A DNA stretch of 64,000 nt from Achromobacter ruhlandii (GTDB taxonomy: Bacteria > Pseudomonadota > Gammaproteobacteria > Burkholderiales > Burkholderiaceae_B). The notes beneath the pieces were generated by a model. The model saw only the letters and a program-made list of their open reading frames with translations. It searched no databases and was not told the origin of the DNA. This document shows positions 55,737 through 64,000 of the stretch, one piece after another; the first letter of the stretch is position 1, and each line of letters starts with the position of its first letter. The translations under genes and the position numbers were made by a program. The DNA is taken from positions 29,904 through 93,903 of the forward strand of contig NZ_CADIJL010000026.1 of NCBI RefSeq assembly GCF_902859695.1, read 5' to 3'.

Positions 55737-56486
55737 TTAACCCAGCTTGCGGCCGTACAGTTGTCCGGCGTCGGCGTCGCGGCCGTTCGGCTCGTGCCAT
55801 TCCAGCGTGGCGCCCCGTTGCAGCGCCGCGTAAACGGCCTCGCCCTTGTTCTTGACGTGCAGGCGCTGGTAGAGCGTGCAGGCATGCGTCTTGGCCGTTG
55901 CGACCGAGATGTTCAGCATCCGGCTGACCGTCTTGATGGGATAGCCGCGCGCCAGCAGCACCAGCACTTCGTATTGCCGCGGTGTGATCTGCAGCAACTG
56001 GGCGCCGGCGCTGACCGGCATGGCGCCCTTGCCCGCGCCATCGTCCAGGTCGCGCGCCGGCAAGGCGCAGCTTGCCTGCGCCGGCGCCTGCAAGGCCTGT
56101 TCGCTGGGAAAGCACTGCCCGCCCGCCATGACCAGGCGGATCGCCGCTTCCAGGATTTCGACCGACGCCGTCTTCATCAGGCAGCCGTAGACGCTGGCGC
56201 CGGGCAGGCCCTGCACCGGCATGGGCAACGGCATGACATCCGTCAGCAGCAGGATGCGCTTCGGACTCAGCTCGCGCTGGATCTCGTGCAACGTGCTCCA
56301 GGCTTCCTCGCTATCCACGGGCAAGCCGTAGATGAGCAGATCGGCGCCCGCATGCCCGCCACTGGCCTTGGAGACATCGGCCAGCCCCATCCCCTCGATT
56401 TCCCACACATCGTCCAACTTGCTCAGAATCTGCCACAACCCCAGCCGCAGGAGCGGATGGGCTTCAATCAGGACCATCTTGGCCAT
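55737..56486 (-). CDS. NarL/LuxR-type orphan regulator with aspartate-less receiver domain (copy 2)
   Basis: 249 residues from ATG at 56486, with GGGAGG 7 bp upstream. The receiver-like domain (MVLIEAHPLLRLGLWQIL) also lacks the acceptor Asp: the strand reads ADLLIYGLPVD, with Gly at the acceptor place. The conserved Lys is kept in CLMKTASVEIL. The LuxR HTH is ITPRQYEVLVLLARGYPIKT followed by SVATAKTHACTLYQRL. Both copies share the GG(E/Q)C(Y/F)P segment after the receiver, so they arose by duplication. It likely uses protein contacts or a ligand instead of phosphorylation. Confidence 0.88.
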   Translation of the reverse strand: MAKMVLIEAHPLLRLGLWQILSKLDDVWEIEGMGLADVSKASGGHAGADLLIYGLPVDSEEAWSTLHEIQRELSPKRILLLTDVMPLPMPVQGLPGASVYGCLMKTASVEILEAAIRLVMAGGQCFPSEQALQAPAQASCALPARDLDDGAGKGAMPVSAGAQLLQITPRQYEVLVLLARGYPIKTVSRMLNISVATAKTHACTLYQRLHVKNKGEAVYAALQRGATLEWHEPNGRDADAGQLYGRKLG

Positions 56487-57050
56487 GGTGTCCTCCCGGT
56501 TTTTCAACAGGCCTAGAAGGGATCTTCGCTGTGCTGAAGACTATTTTTTTCCAGCCCTCGCGGGGGTGGTCCGCAATATCCCGGAATATCTAATGACGCT
56601 GCACCGGGCCATTTGGGCTGGGAGACTTTCGTAGCCAACATAACGGATGGCATGAACCCATCTTATGGTTCGGAATTGGCAAAATCAAGACGTTGCGTGG
56701 CGATATAATCCGACAAAAACAGAAATCATTCGTTAGCCTTAATCACCATCGTAAATCCGGATGAGAGCGGGCCATCATCCATTCATCCGCTAGGGTTTTT
56801 ACCAAGATCTCCCCGCTCCGATCGTACCCCCACCGCACGGCGCAAGAGCGTGGCACCGGCCGCAAGGGCCGTGTTCAGACTGCTGAAAGGTTAGGTCGCG
56901 CCTGGCCGCGGGGGCTGTCACGGATCGCACGGATAGGCCGGATTGGCGCAAAGGCTTGTCTATATGTTTCCATCGACACATTAAGCCCGGGCCGGGAAAT
57001 CGCAATCGAAATATAGGTAACATTTTTATTTTCAATCACTGCGGCGTCAT
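56487..57050. other. Gene-free, partly AT-rich region
   Basis: About 560 bp between the second orphan regulator and the putative glycosyltransferase gene, both on the minus strand. 56530-56780 is AT-richer than average. A candidate minus-strand promoter lies at 56660-56688. No ORF, tRNA or clear terminator was found. 56980-57050 is again AT-rich and continues into the AT-rich end of the next gene. Confidence 0.6.
56660..56688 (-). promoter_or_regulatory. Candidate sigma-70 promoter for orphan regulator copy 2
   Basis: On the minus strand TTGATT (56688-56683) and TAAGAT (56665-56660) are separated by 17 bp. Each hexamer matches consensus at four of six positions. The implied leader is about 165 nt. 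Confidence 0.3.
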
Positions 57051-58655
57051 TTACTCCATATAGGCGAAGTCGAATACCGTATGCCCACCCTGGTGATGCC
57101 AATGGTGCATTGAAGCATGACGTTTTCTCAGGAAACTGGCGTAGTGGATTTCGCCATCCGTCTCCACATAGGTGGAGGGCGACAATTCCTCGATGCGGTT
57201 GAGCGAGACGCCCTTGCCGTAGTGGCAGAAGCCTTGGTACTGCGCGCAGCGGATCACCTCTCCCGCAGGCGAGACAACGATTCCGGCGTTGCGGGCCCGC
57301 ATCGGATTGCGCACGATGGGGTTGCAGGCATGTGGCGTCCATTGGGTCGAGCGCGGCGAATCGGCGAAAAAGGCAAACAATTCATCGCAATGATTCTGGC
57401 CATCCGTTCGGTCGATATTGGTTAATAGCCACCAATATTCTCCACGCTTGAATATAATGGTATCGACCGCGGAAACATCGGTCATCAGGGTCATGTCCAA
57501 TTCCCATTTCAACGGAAATTCGGTGCATTTCCATAATTCTATGCTGCGATTTCCGCAGGTTTCCGGGACCATGTAGGTCACGCCCTCGTATTCAAAGATA
57601 TACGGAAACGATAAATGATAGGGCAGGTTCAAGGCCGTCCCCAACAGGCGGAAAGCCCCGTCCTTGTAGGTTGCGACCGAGATCGTGCCCTTGCGCGAAT
57701 TAAAATCGTAGTCTTCGAAAAATATATATGGATTTTTGTCTCGCGTATATACAAAGGGGTCGGCGAAGAATCGCCCCTTGGGTGGCTGCAATACCATCGC
57801 TTCCGATACCACCGCCTGCTGCCGGACCGACGGAAACATACCGATCCGCCATCGCACATTGCGTCCCATGACGCGCCGCACAATCAAATCCGTCATTAAC
57901 CACGCCTGGCGCGCAATATAGGCGGCGCTGTCCCATTCGACCGGATCATCGCGGCGCTGGCCGCTCAGGATCTGCATGCCGGGCGGCGCCACGCCCGGCC
58001 GCGCGCGCGCCAGCGCCAGCAGCGCGTCGTAGACCATGAAATTGCCCAGGCTGAACGCCCGCGTCTGGTTCTTCAGCCAGAACACCTCGGTGTTGAAACT
58101 GCGCTGGTCCAGCAGCGTATCCTCATCTTCGCCCGCGCCCAGCCGCCACAGCTTGACGGTGGTGTGGTCCTCGCGCTGGTAGACCTCCCAGAATCCAGCG
58201 TAGCGGCTGGTGGCGACGGCGATGTCGGAGTACCCCACGTGCCAAACCCCCAGCCTCGCCCAATCCGCCATGCGCGCACGCAACGGCGGTAGTGGCGGCA
58301 GCGCGCCCAGCACGAGCACCAGGTCCAGGCCGAGCGCCGCCACGCCGTCGTCGCGGCCGGCGTCGCGCGGATCGTCCGGCAACGTCAGGACTGGCGTCGA
58401 AGGCGGCAGACCGTCGCGCATGTCGCGGCAAGCCAGCATCTGCCGCTGGCGCGCCGGCAGCAGGCGCGACTCCAGCCGCGACAGCGTGCCGAACAGTGCT
58501 TTCGTGCCCAGGCGGGGCTCGGGAACGGTTTTTTCCATCACCAGCAACGCCGCCAGGTCGTAGTCCTGGCTGCGCGCGAGCCACTCGGCCATGTCGTGGA
58601 TCCACCCCGGCTGGTCGGTGCCATCCAGCAACAGCCCCACTCTGTAGGTCTTCAT
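57051..58655 (-). CDS. Two-domain putative glycosyltransferase (formyltransferase-like N-domain plus GIPC-transferase-like beta-propeller)
   Basis: 534 residues from ATG at 58655 with AGGAGA before it. The N-terminal ~250 residues (YRVGLLLDGTDQPGW; LGVWHVGYSDIAVATSRYAG) resemble the formyltransferase-like domain found in this family. The C-terminal ~280 residues carry FFADPFVYTRD, YIFFEDYDFNSRKGTISVA, SFPYIFEYEGVTYMVPET and NRSIELWK, typical of glucosamine inositolphosphorylceramide transferase-like beta-propellers. Donor and acceptor are unknown; a surface glycan is likely. The DNA of the C-terminal half (57051 to ~57900) is clearly AT-richer than the N-terminal half, suggesting a mosaic origin. 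Confidence 0.72.
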   Translation of the reverse strand: MKTYRVGLLLDGTDQPGWIHDMAEWLARSQDYDLAALLVMEKTVPEPRLGTKALFGTLSRLESRLLPARQRQMLACRDMRDGLPPSTPVLTLPDDPRDAGRDDGVAALGLDLVLVLGALPPLPPLRARMADWARLGVWHVGYSDIAVATSRYAGFWEVYQREDHTTVKLWRLGAGEDEDTLLDQRSFNTEVFWLKNQTRAFSLGNFMVYDALLALARARPGVAPPGMQILSGQRRDDPVEWDSAAYIARQAWLMTDLIVRRVMGRNVRWRIGMFPSVRQQAVVSEAMVLQPPKGRFFADPFVYTRDKNPYIFFEDYDFNSRKGTISVATYKDGAFRLLGTALNLPYHLSFPYIFEYEGVTYMVPETCGNRSIELWKCTEFPLKWELDMTLMTDVSAVDTIIFKRGEYWWLLTNIDRTDGQNHCDELFAFFADSPRSTQWTPHACNPIVRNPMRARNAGIVVSPAGEVIRCAQYQGFCHYGKGVSLNRIEELSPSTYVETDGEIHYASFLRKRHASMHHWHHQGGHTVFDFAYME

Positions 58656-58818
58656 ATCTCCTGCTCCTGTGTCTGGGCGAATTGGCCGCGGCACCGGAAC
58701 GGCGATCGGGCTCGCCAGGCGCATCCACGGTGCCACGCTTTCAAGTCCTCGCGCTGATACTGCGGGGTTTTGGCTTGGTCTTCCAGACGGCTTTCAACCT
58801 AGGGCGCTCGTCCGAGGA

Positions 58819-58839
58819 CAAACGGCGCAGCGCCGTTTG
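58819..58839. repeat. Perfect 10-bp-arm inverted repeat
   Basis: CAAACGGCGC, one base, GCGCCGTTTG. The flanks CTCGTCC and GGGCGAG can extend the stem across a GAGGA bulge. There is no T-run, so it is not a standard terminator. The CAAAC/GTTTG ends recall the operator at 58984 but the spacing differs. Confidence 0.6.
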
Positions 58840-58983
58840 GGCGAGACCCACGCTTCTTCCTCGGCCAACCGCATGGGCCCTCGTGCAAAGGAACGAGGCG
58901 GTCATCCGGACCGTCTCGGGATTCATGCGTACCAGCTAGGGATAACCACTATCGCATCCTGGCACCGGCTCACGCATACTGTT

Positions 58984-59001
58984 TTCAAACGAACGTTTGA
59001 A
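58984..59001. promoter_or_regulatory. PsrA/FadR-type operator upstream of the tetR-fadE unit
   Basis: TTCAAACGAACGTTTGAA is a perfect inverted repeat (8-bp arms, 2-bp centre). It fits the PsrA-type pattern (C/G)AAAC-N4-GTTT(G/C). It lies 9 bp before the TetR ATG, so binding there would block transcription: autorepression and probably control of the fad genes by acyl-CoA. Confidence 0.7.
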
Positions 59002-59010
59002 TTCAACCTA

Positions 59011-59682
59011 ATGCAAGAACTCAGATCCTCCAGCACCCGCGAATCGATCCTGGACACCGCCGAAGCCCTGTTTGCGCAACAGGGCCACGACGGCACGTCC
59101 ATGCGCCAGATCACGGGCGCGGCGGGCGTCAATCTGGCGTCGGTCAACTATCACTTCGGCTCCAAGGAATCGCTGGTCCAGGCCGTGCTCAAGCGGCGCC
59201 TGGAAGTCCTGAATCGCGAACGGCTGCGCCTGCTCGACGAGCTTGAGGCCCAGGCCCGGGGCAAGCCGCTCAAGCCGTCGCAGATCGTCGACGCCTTCTT
59301 CGGCACGCTGTTGCGGCTGGCGGCCGATCCCGAACAGGCCGGCAGCACGTTCCTGCCGCTGCTCGAACGCACCATGACCGACCCGGCCGGCTTCATCCGC
59401 GCTCTTTTCGCAGAGGAATACGCCGACGTGCTCGAGCGCTATCGCAATGCCTTGTTCGCCGCCCTGCCCGACGTGCCGCGCGCCGAAATCGTGTGGCGTT
59501 TCCAGTTCATGCTCGGCGCCACCTCCTACGCCATCATCGGCACCGACCTGTTGCGCTCGGTGACCGGCTGGACGCTGGACGAGTCCGAGCAACCCGACAA
59601 CCCCGAGCTGCTGCTGCCCCGCCTGATGAGCTTCCTGCTCGGCGGCCTGCGCGCTCCCCTACCGCAGCACCCCGTCACCTAG
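59011..59682 (+). CDS. TetR-family fatty-acid-responsive repressor (PsrA-like)
   Basis: 223 residues from ATG at 59011. The TetR HTH (about 8-55) reads RESILDTAEALFAQQGHDGT and INLASVNYHFGSKESLVQ-type residues (VNLASVNYHFGSK). The C-terminal ligand domain (FRFQFMLGATSYAIIG-like, about 150-215) resembles PsrA/CecR-type regulators. The operator 9 bp upstream and the downstream fadE, thiolase and fadJ-like genes argue for control of beta-oxidation with a long-chain acyl-CoA or fatty acid as inducer. The ligand is an inference. Confidence 0.88.
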   Translation: MQELRSSSTRESILDTAEALFAQQGHDGTSMRQITGAAGVNLASVNYHFGSKESLVQAVLKRRLEVLNRERLRLLDELEAQARGKPLKPSQIVDAFFGTLLRLAADPEQAGSTFLPLLERTMTDPAGFIRALFAEEYADVLERYRNALFAALPDVPRAEIVWRFQFMLGATSYAIIGTDLLRSVTGWTLDESEQPDNPELLLPRLMSFLLGGLRAPLPQHPVT

Positions 59683-59741
59683 GGCCCCAGGGTCGGCGCG
59701 GCGCGGCGGTTCCAGAGAATTCAAAAAAAGGAGACTAGGAA

Positions 59742-62090
59742 ATGAACGCAGTCATCGTCGCGCTGATCGTCATCGCGCTGCTGGCCGTCGTCCTGCTGGG
59801 CGTGCGCCCGCTCAGGCGGGCCTTGCTGTCGGCGCCGATCTTCAATCTCTACCGCAAGGTGCTGCCGCAGATGTCGGACACCGAGCGCGACGCCCTGGAG
59901 GCCGGCACGGTCTGGTGGGAAGGCGAGCTGTTCCGCGGCCGGCCCGACTGGAAGCGCATGCTGGCCTACCCGCGCCCGCGCCTGACCGACGAGGAACAGC
60001 ACTTCCTCGACCACCAGGCCGAAGAGGCCTGCCGCATGGTCAACGACTGGAACATCACGCAGGAACGCTTCGACCTGCCCGCCGAGGTCTGGGACTATCT
60101 CAAGCGCAGCGGCTTCCTGGGCATGATCATCCCCAAGGAATACGGCGGCCTGGCCTTCTCGGCCTACGCCCACTCCGAGATCGTGACCAAGCTGTCGACG
60201 CGCTCGTCGGCGCTGGCGGTGTCGGTGATGGTGCCCAACTCGCTCGGCCCGGCCGAGCTGCTGCTGCACTACGGCACCGATGAACAGAAGAACCACTACC
60301 TGCCGCGCCTGGCGCGCGGCGAGGAAGTGCCGGCCTTCGCGCTGACCAGCCCGTGGGCCGGTTCCGACGCCGCCGCCATCCCCGACAGCGGCATCGTCTG
60401 CAAGGGCGAATGGCAGGGCCGCGAAGTGATCGGCATGCGCGTCAGCTGGGACAAGCGCTACATCACGCTGGCGCCGGTCTGCACGCTGCTGGGCCTGGCC
60501 TTCCGTCTGTACGACCCGGACGGCCTGCTGGGCGGCAAGAAAGACCTGGGCATCACCTGCGCGCTGGTGCCGCACGACCATCCCGGCGTGGACACCGGCC
60601 GCCGCCACTTCCCGCTGAATGCGATGTTCATGAACGGCCCGACCCGCGGCCACGACGTCTTCATGCCGCTGGACTTCATCATCGGCGGCCCGGCCATGGC
60701 CGGCCAGGGCTGGCGCATGCTGATGGAATGCCTGGCAGCCGGCCGCTCGATCTCGCTGCCATCGTCCAACACCGGCATGTCCAAGCTGACCGCGCGCGCC
60801 GTCGGCGGCTACGCCCGCGTGCGCAGCCAGTTCCGCACCCCGGTCGGCAAGTTCGAGGGCGTCGAGGAGGCGCTGGCCCGCATCGGCGGCCACACCTACA
60901 TGATGGACGCCGCGCGCAGCATGACCGCCGGCGCCGTCGACCTGGGAGAAAAGCCCTCGGTGGTATCGGCCATCGTCAAGTACCACGTCACCGAGCGCGC
61001 GCGCCAGGTCGTCAACGACGGCATGGACGTGATCGGCGGCAAGGGCATCTGCCTGGGGCCGTCCAACTTCCTGGGCCGCGCCTACCAGCAGATTCCCATC
61101 GGCATCACCGTGGAAGGCGCCAACATCCTGACCCGCAGCCTGATCATCTTCGGCCAGGGCGCGATCCGCTGCCATCCCTACGTGCTGGCCGAGATGCGCG
61201 CGGCGCAGTCGTCCGACCGCAGGCAGGGCCTGATCGATTTCGACCAGGCCTTCTGGGGCCACGTCGGCTTTGTCGCGCGCAACAAGCTGCGCGCGCTGGG
61301 CACCGCCCTGACCGGCGGACGCTTCATCGGCATCGACGCCGACGTCGCGCCCGAAATGAAGCGCTACTACCAGTTGCTGAGCCGCTATTCGGCCGCTTTC
61401 GCGCTGCTGGCCGACACCTCGATGCTGGTGCTGGGCGGCAGCCTCAAGCGCCGCGAACGCCTGTCGGCGCGCCTGGGCGACATCCTGTCGCAGATGTACC
61501 TGGCCAGCGCCGCGCTCAAGCGCTTCGAGGACGAGGGCCGCCAGGACGCCGACGCGCCGCTGGTGCACTGGTCGGTGCAGGACGCGCTGTTCCGCCTGCA
61601 GGACGCCATCGACGGCGTGCTGGAAAACTATCCCAACCGCGTGGTGGCGTGGAGCCTGCGCCGCATCGTCTTCCCTTGGGGCCGGCCGCAGTCGCTGCCG
61701 TCCGACCAACTGGGCCAGGACGTGGCGCGGCTGCTGATCAACCCGGGCGCGACCCGCGACCGCCTGACCGCCGGCTGCCACCTGCCCGCCACCGCCGACG
61801 AACCGGTCGGCGCGATCGAGCTGGCGTTGGCCGCCACGCTGGAGGCCGAGCCGATCGAATCGAAGATCCGCGAGTTCGAGAAGCGCGGCACGCTCGAAGG
61901 CAATCCGCAGGCCAACGTGCGCGACCTGGCCGACGCCGTCTTTGCCGCCGGCGGCATCACCGCCGAAGAATATGCGGTGGTCAAGCGCCGCAATACCTTG
62001 CGCGATACCGTGGTGAAAGTGGATGATTTCCCCTTTGACCTCGGCGCCACCGGCGCGGTCAAGCCGGTCAGCGAACGCAAGGCAGCCTGA
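59742..62090 (+). CDS. fadE: Acyl-CoA dehydrogenase FadE
   Basis: 782 residues, close to E. coli FadE (814). A hydrophobic N-terminal helix (about 3-22) is followed by the acyl-CoA dehydrogenase core: LGMIIPKEYGGLAFSAYAHS, FALTSPWAGSDAA, MDVIGGKGICLGPSN and TVEGANILTRSLIIFGQGAI. A FadE-specific C-terminal domain (DUF1974-type, about 480-760) completes it. It performs the first step of fatty-acid beta-oxidation. AAAGGAGAC lies before the ATG, 59 bp after tetR. Confidence 0.95.
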   Translation: MNAVIVALIVIALLAVVLLGVRPLRRALLSAPIFNLYRKVLPQMSDTERDALEAGTVWWEGELFRGRPDWKRMLAYPRPRLTDEEQHFLDHQAEEACRMVNDWNITQERFDLPAEVWDYLKRSGFLGMIIPKEYGGLAFSAYAHSEIVTKLSTRSSALAVSVMVPNSLGPAELLLHYGTDEQKNHYLPRLARGEEVPAFALTSPWAGSDAAAIPDSGIVCKGEWQGREVIGMRVSWDKRYITLAPVCTLLGLAFRLYDPDGLLGGKKDLGITCALVPHDHPGVDTGRRHFPLNAMFMNGPTRGHDVFMPLDFIIGGPAMAGQGWRMLMECLAAGRSISLPSSNTGMSKLTARAVGGYARVRSQFRTPVGKFEGVEEALARIGGHTYMMDAARSMTAGAVDLGEKPSVVSAIVKYHVTERARQVVNDGMDVIGGKGICLGPSNFLGRAYQQIPIGITVEGANILTRSLIIFGQGAIRCHPYVLAEMRAAQSSDRRQGLIDFDQAFWGHVGFVARNKLRALGTALTGGRFIGIDADVAPEMKRYYQLLSRYSAAFALLADTSMLVLGGSLKRRERLSARLGDILSQMYLASAALKRFEDEGRQDADAPLVHWSVQDALFRLQDAIDGVLENYPNRVVAWSLRRIVFPWGRPQSLPSDQLGQDVARLLINPGATRDRLTAGCHLPATADEPVGAIELALAATLEAEPIESKIREFEKRGTLEGNPQANVRDLADAVFAAGGITAEEYAVVKRRNTLRDTVVKVDDFPFDLGATGAVKPVSERKAA

Positions 62091-62117
62091 GGCCCGTCCA
62101 CACACCAAGGAGATCGG

Positions 62118-63410
62118 ATGGCATTCAAACCGGTATACGTGGTCGACGGTGCCCGCACGCCCTTCCTGAAGGCGCGTTCGGGCCCCGGCCCGTTCGCGGC
62201 CGGCGACCTGGCCGTGCAGGCCGGGCGCGGCCTGTTGCTGCGCCAACCCTACGCCCCCACCGACCTGGACGAAGTCATCGTCGGCTGCGCCGCGCCGTCG
62301 GCCGACGAGGTCAACATCGGCCGCGTGATCGCGCTGCGCCTGGGATGCGGCAACAAGGTGCCCGGCTGGACGGTGATGCGCAACTGCGCCTCGGGCATGC
62401 AGGCGCTGGATTCCGCCATCGCCAACATCCAGACCGGCCGCTCGCAGCTGGTGCTGGCCGGCGGCACGGACGCCCTGTCGCGCGCGCCGGTGCTGTTCTC
62501 GGACGACATGGTGCGCTGGCTGGCCAACTGGTACGCGGCCCGCGGCGTCGGCGCCAAGCTCGCCACGCTCGGCCGCCTGCGCCTGCGCCACCTGGCGCCG
62601 GTCATCGGCCTGCTCAAGGGCCTGACCGACCCGGTGGTGGGCCTGTCGATGGGCCAGACCGCCGAGAACGTCGCCACCCGCTTCGGCATCAGCCGCCAGG
62701 CCATGGACGCCTATTCGGCGCAGAGCCACGCGCGCGCGCTGGCCGGGCGCGCCAACGGCGCCTTCACCGAGATCACGCCGCTGATCGACACGCAGGGCAA
62801 GCTGTATCCGGACGACGACGGCGTGCGCGAGGACTCCACGCCCGAAAAGCTGGCCAAGCTCAAGCCGGTGTTCGACAAGCCCTGGGGCAACATTACCGCC
62901 GGCAACAGCTCGCAGGTCACCGACGGCGCGGCGATGCTGGTGCTGGCCTCCGAGGAAGCGGTGCGGCGCTGGAACCTGCGGCCGCTGGGCCGCATCATCG
63001 ACAGCCAGTGGGCCGGCCTCGATCCGGCCATGATGGGCCTGGGGCCGGTGCATGCCGCCACCCCGATCCTGCAACGCCACGGACTCGGCCTCAATGACCT
63101 GGACTTGTGGGAGATCAACGAAGCCTTCGCCGCCCAGGTGCTGGGCTGCCTGGCGGCCTGGCGGGACGAGGCCTATTGCCAGGAACACTTCGGCACGCCC
63201 GCGTGGGGCGAGCTCGATCCGGCGCGCCTGAACGTGGACGGCGGCGCCATCGCCATCGGCCATCCGGTGGGCGCATCGGGCGCCCGCATCGTGCTGCACC
63301 TGCTGGAGGCGCTCAAGCGTCGCGGCGCGCGCCGCGGCATGGCCGCCATCTGCATCGGCGGCGGCCTGGGTGGCGCCATGCTGGTCGAAACCCTGGAGGA
63401 CCGCCCATGA
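62118..63410 (+). CDS. fadI: Acetyl-CoA C-acyltransferase (thiolase, FadI-like)
   Basis: 430 residues, the size of FadI (436) and longer than FadA (~390). The nucleophilic Cys is in MRNCASGMQALDSA (about residue 95). The C-terminal catalytic elements are NEAFAAQVL, GGAIAIGHPVGASGAR and CIGGGLGGAMLVE. It cleaves 3-ketoacyl-CoA to acetyl-CoA. The stop overlaps the next gene as ATGA, consistent with a FadI-FadJ pair. Confidence 0.92.
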   Translation: MAFKPVYVVDGARTPFLKARSGPGPFAAGDLAVQAGRGLLLRQPYAPTDLDEVIVGCAAPSADEVNIGRVIALRLGCGNKVPGWTVMRNCASGMQALDSAIANIQTGRSQLVLAGGTDALSRAPVLFSDDMVRWLANWYAARGVGAKLATLGRLRLRHLAPVIGLLKGLTDPVVGLSMGQTAENVATRFGISRQAMDAYSAQSHARALAGRANGAFTEITPLIDTQGKLYPDDDGVREDSTPEKLAKLKPVFDKPWGNITAGNSSQVTDGAAMLVLASEEAVRRWNLRPLGRIIDSQWAGLDPAMMGLGPVHAATPILQRHGLGLNDLDLWEINEAFAAQVLGCLAAWRDEAYCQEHFGTPAWGELDPARLNVDGGAIAIGHPVGASGARIVLHLLEALKRRGARRGMAAICIGGGLGGAMLVETLEDRP

Positions 63411-64000
63411 ACACGCTGGAGACGCTCTCGCACTGGCGCCTGGAGCGCGACGCCGACGGCCTGGCGTGGCTGACGTTCGACCGCGCCGCCAGCGCCGTCA
63501 ACGCGCTGTCCGCCGACACCATGGCGGAACTGGCGACGGTGCTGGACGCGCTCGACGCGCAGCCGCCCAAGGGCCTGGTGATCCGCTCGGGCAAGCCGAC
63601 CGGCTTCATCGTCGGCGCCGACGTCAACGAATTCGCCGAACTGAACACGCCGGAACAGGGCCGCGCCCTGGTGGCGCGCGGCTGGAACCTGTTCAACCGC
63701 CTGGCGGCGGTGCGTTATCCGACGCTGGCGTTGATCCAGGGCCACTGCCTGGGCGGCGGCCTGGAACTGGCGCTGGCCTGCCGCTACCGGCTGGTGGAGG
63801 ACGCGCCCGGCGCCTCGCTGGCGCTGCCGGAAGTGATGCTGGGCATCTTTCCCGGCTGGGGCGGCATGCTGCGCCTGCCCGCCGTCATCGGCGCGCCGGC
63901 CGCGCTCGACATGATGCTGACCGGCCGCGGCGCCGACGCGCGCCGCGCGGCCGCGCTGGGCCTGGTGGACGCGCGCGTGCCAACCCGCCTGCTGCAGGCG
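63407..64000 (+). CDS. fadJ: FadJ-like multifunctional beta-oxidation protein, N-terminal crotonase domain (partial)
   Basis: The frame is open to the window edge; 198 residues are visible. They form an enoyl-CoA hydratase (crotonase) domain: GFIVGADVNEF (oxyanion-hole loop), QGHCLGGGLELALACRYR with the first catalytic Glu, and LALPEVMLGIFPGWGG with the second. The downstream 3-hydroxyacyl-CoA dehydrogenase half lies outside the window. The pairing with a FadI-like thiolase, translationally coupled, argues for FadJ/FadB type rather than a stand-alone hydratase. Confidence 0.85.
   Translation, partial: MNTLETLSHWRLERDADGLAWLTFDRAASAVNALSADTMAELATVLDALDAQPPKGLVIRSGKPTGFIVGADVNEFAELNTPEQGRALVARGWNLFNRLAAVRYPTLALIQGHCLGGGLELALACRYRLVEDAPGASLALPEVMLGIFPGWGGMLRLPAVIGAPAALDMMLTGRGADARRAAALGLVDARVPTRLLQA

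Larger units (their letters stand above)
58656..59010. other. Divergent intergenic region with a large inverted repeat
   Basis: About 355 bp between the leftward glycosyltransferase gene and the rightward tetR gene. It holds a perfect inverted repeat at 58819-58839 and the operator at 58984-59001, each listed separately. No ORF is supported. It must contain promoters for both genes. Confidence 0.6.

Noticed and set aside
56704..56709. Perfect TATAAT on the plus strand
   Set aside because: No -35 box at a proper distance and no plus-strand gene downstream; likely chance in an AT-rich tract.
59721..63299. Very long minus-strand open frame (about 1190 codons)
   Set aside because: It is antisense to fadE and the thiolase gene and shows no domain or start-site support.

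Overview
This window looks like a chromosomal segment from a high-GC betaproteobacterium of the Alcaligenaceae, closest in style to Achromobacter or Bordetella. The evidence is the G/C-rich third-position codon use, the many ATGA overlaps between operon genes, and the gene families present. I could not run a search, so the genus is an inference. No rRNA, tRNA, insertion sequence, prophage or CRISPR array was seen.

Layout. (1) 1-8180, minus strand: a Tad/Flp pilus operon (flp, prepilin peptidase, two TadE-like pseudopilins, rcpC, rcpA, tadZ, tadA, tadB, partial tadC). (2) 8309-13891: a stand-alone MHYT sensor, an orphan two-partner-secretion transporter (TpsB) with a strong terminator, then a repetitive Gly-rich lipoprotein and a MarR regulator. 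The lipoprotein gene has a near-consensus sigma-54 promoter preceded by a cluster of CGTAACG repeats. (3) 13947-25521: a four-gene peptide ABC importer of the Yej type, a secreted nuclease, a CorA-type channel, a UvrD-like helicase with a LexA-type box, and a DUF72 protein. (4) 25667-31201: a MocR/GabR regulator divergent from gabT-gabD (GABA catabolism), then an inositol-monophosphatase-family gene bracketed by two related DnaA-box repeats. (5) 31395-33255: a sirtuin and a serine acetyltransferase.

(6) 33439-54687 is a large exopolysaccharide locus resembling the colanic acid locus. A leftward unit (wza, wzc, manB, pgi, galE) supplies the export machine and sugar precursors. A divergent rightward unit runs wcaJ, gmm, manC, a VanZ-like gene, gmd, fcl, wzx, three glycosyltransferases, wzy, wcaF and wcaI. 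Together they make GDP-mannose and GDP-fucose, build an undecaprenyl-linked repeat unit, flip and polymerise it, and export it. No wzb phosphatase gene is present in the window.

(7) 54760-58655, minus strand: two tandem NarL-like regulators whose receiver domains both lack the phosphoacceptor aspartate, and a two-domain putative glycosyltransferase whose distal half is AT-richer than its surroundings. (8) 59011-64000: a TetR-family regulator with a PsrA-type operator, followed by fadE, a thiolase and a partial fadJ-like gene, forming a fatty-acid beta-oxidation operon.

The least explained parts are the sigma-54-controlled lipoprotein, the pair of aspartate-less regulators, the mosaic gene beside them, and the tadV/tadE junction, where the second TadE-like frame has no usable start codon.
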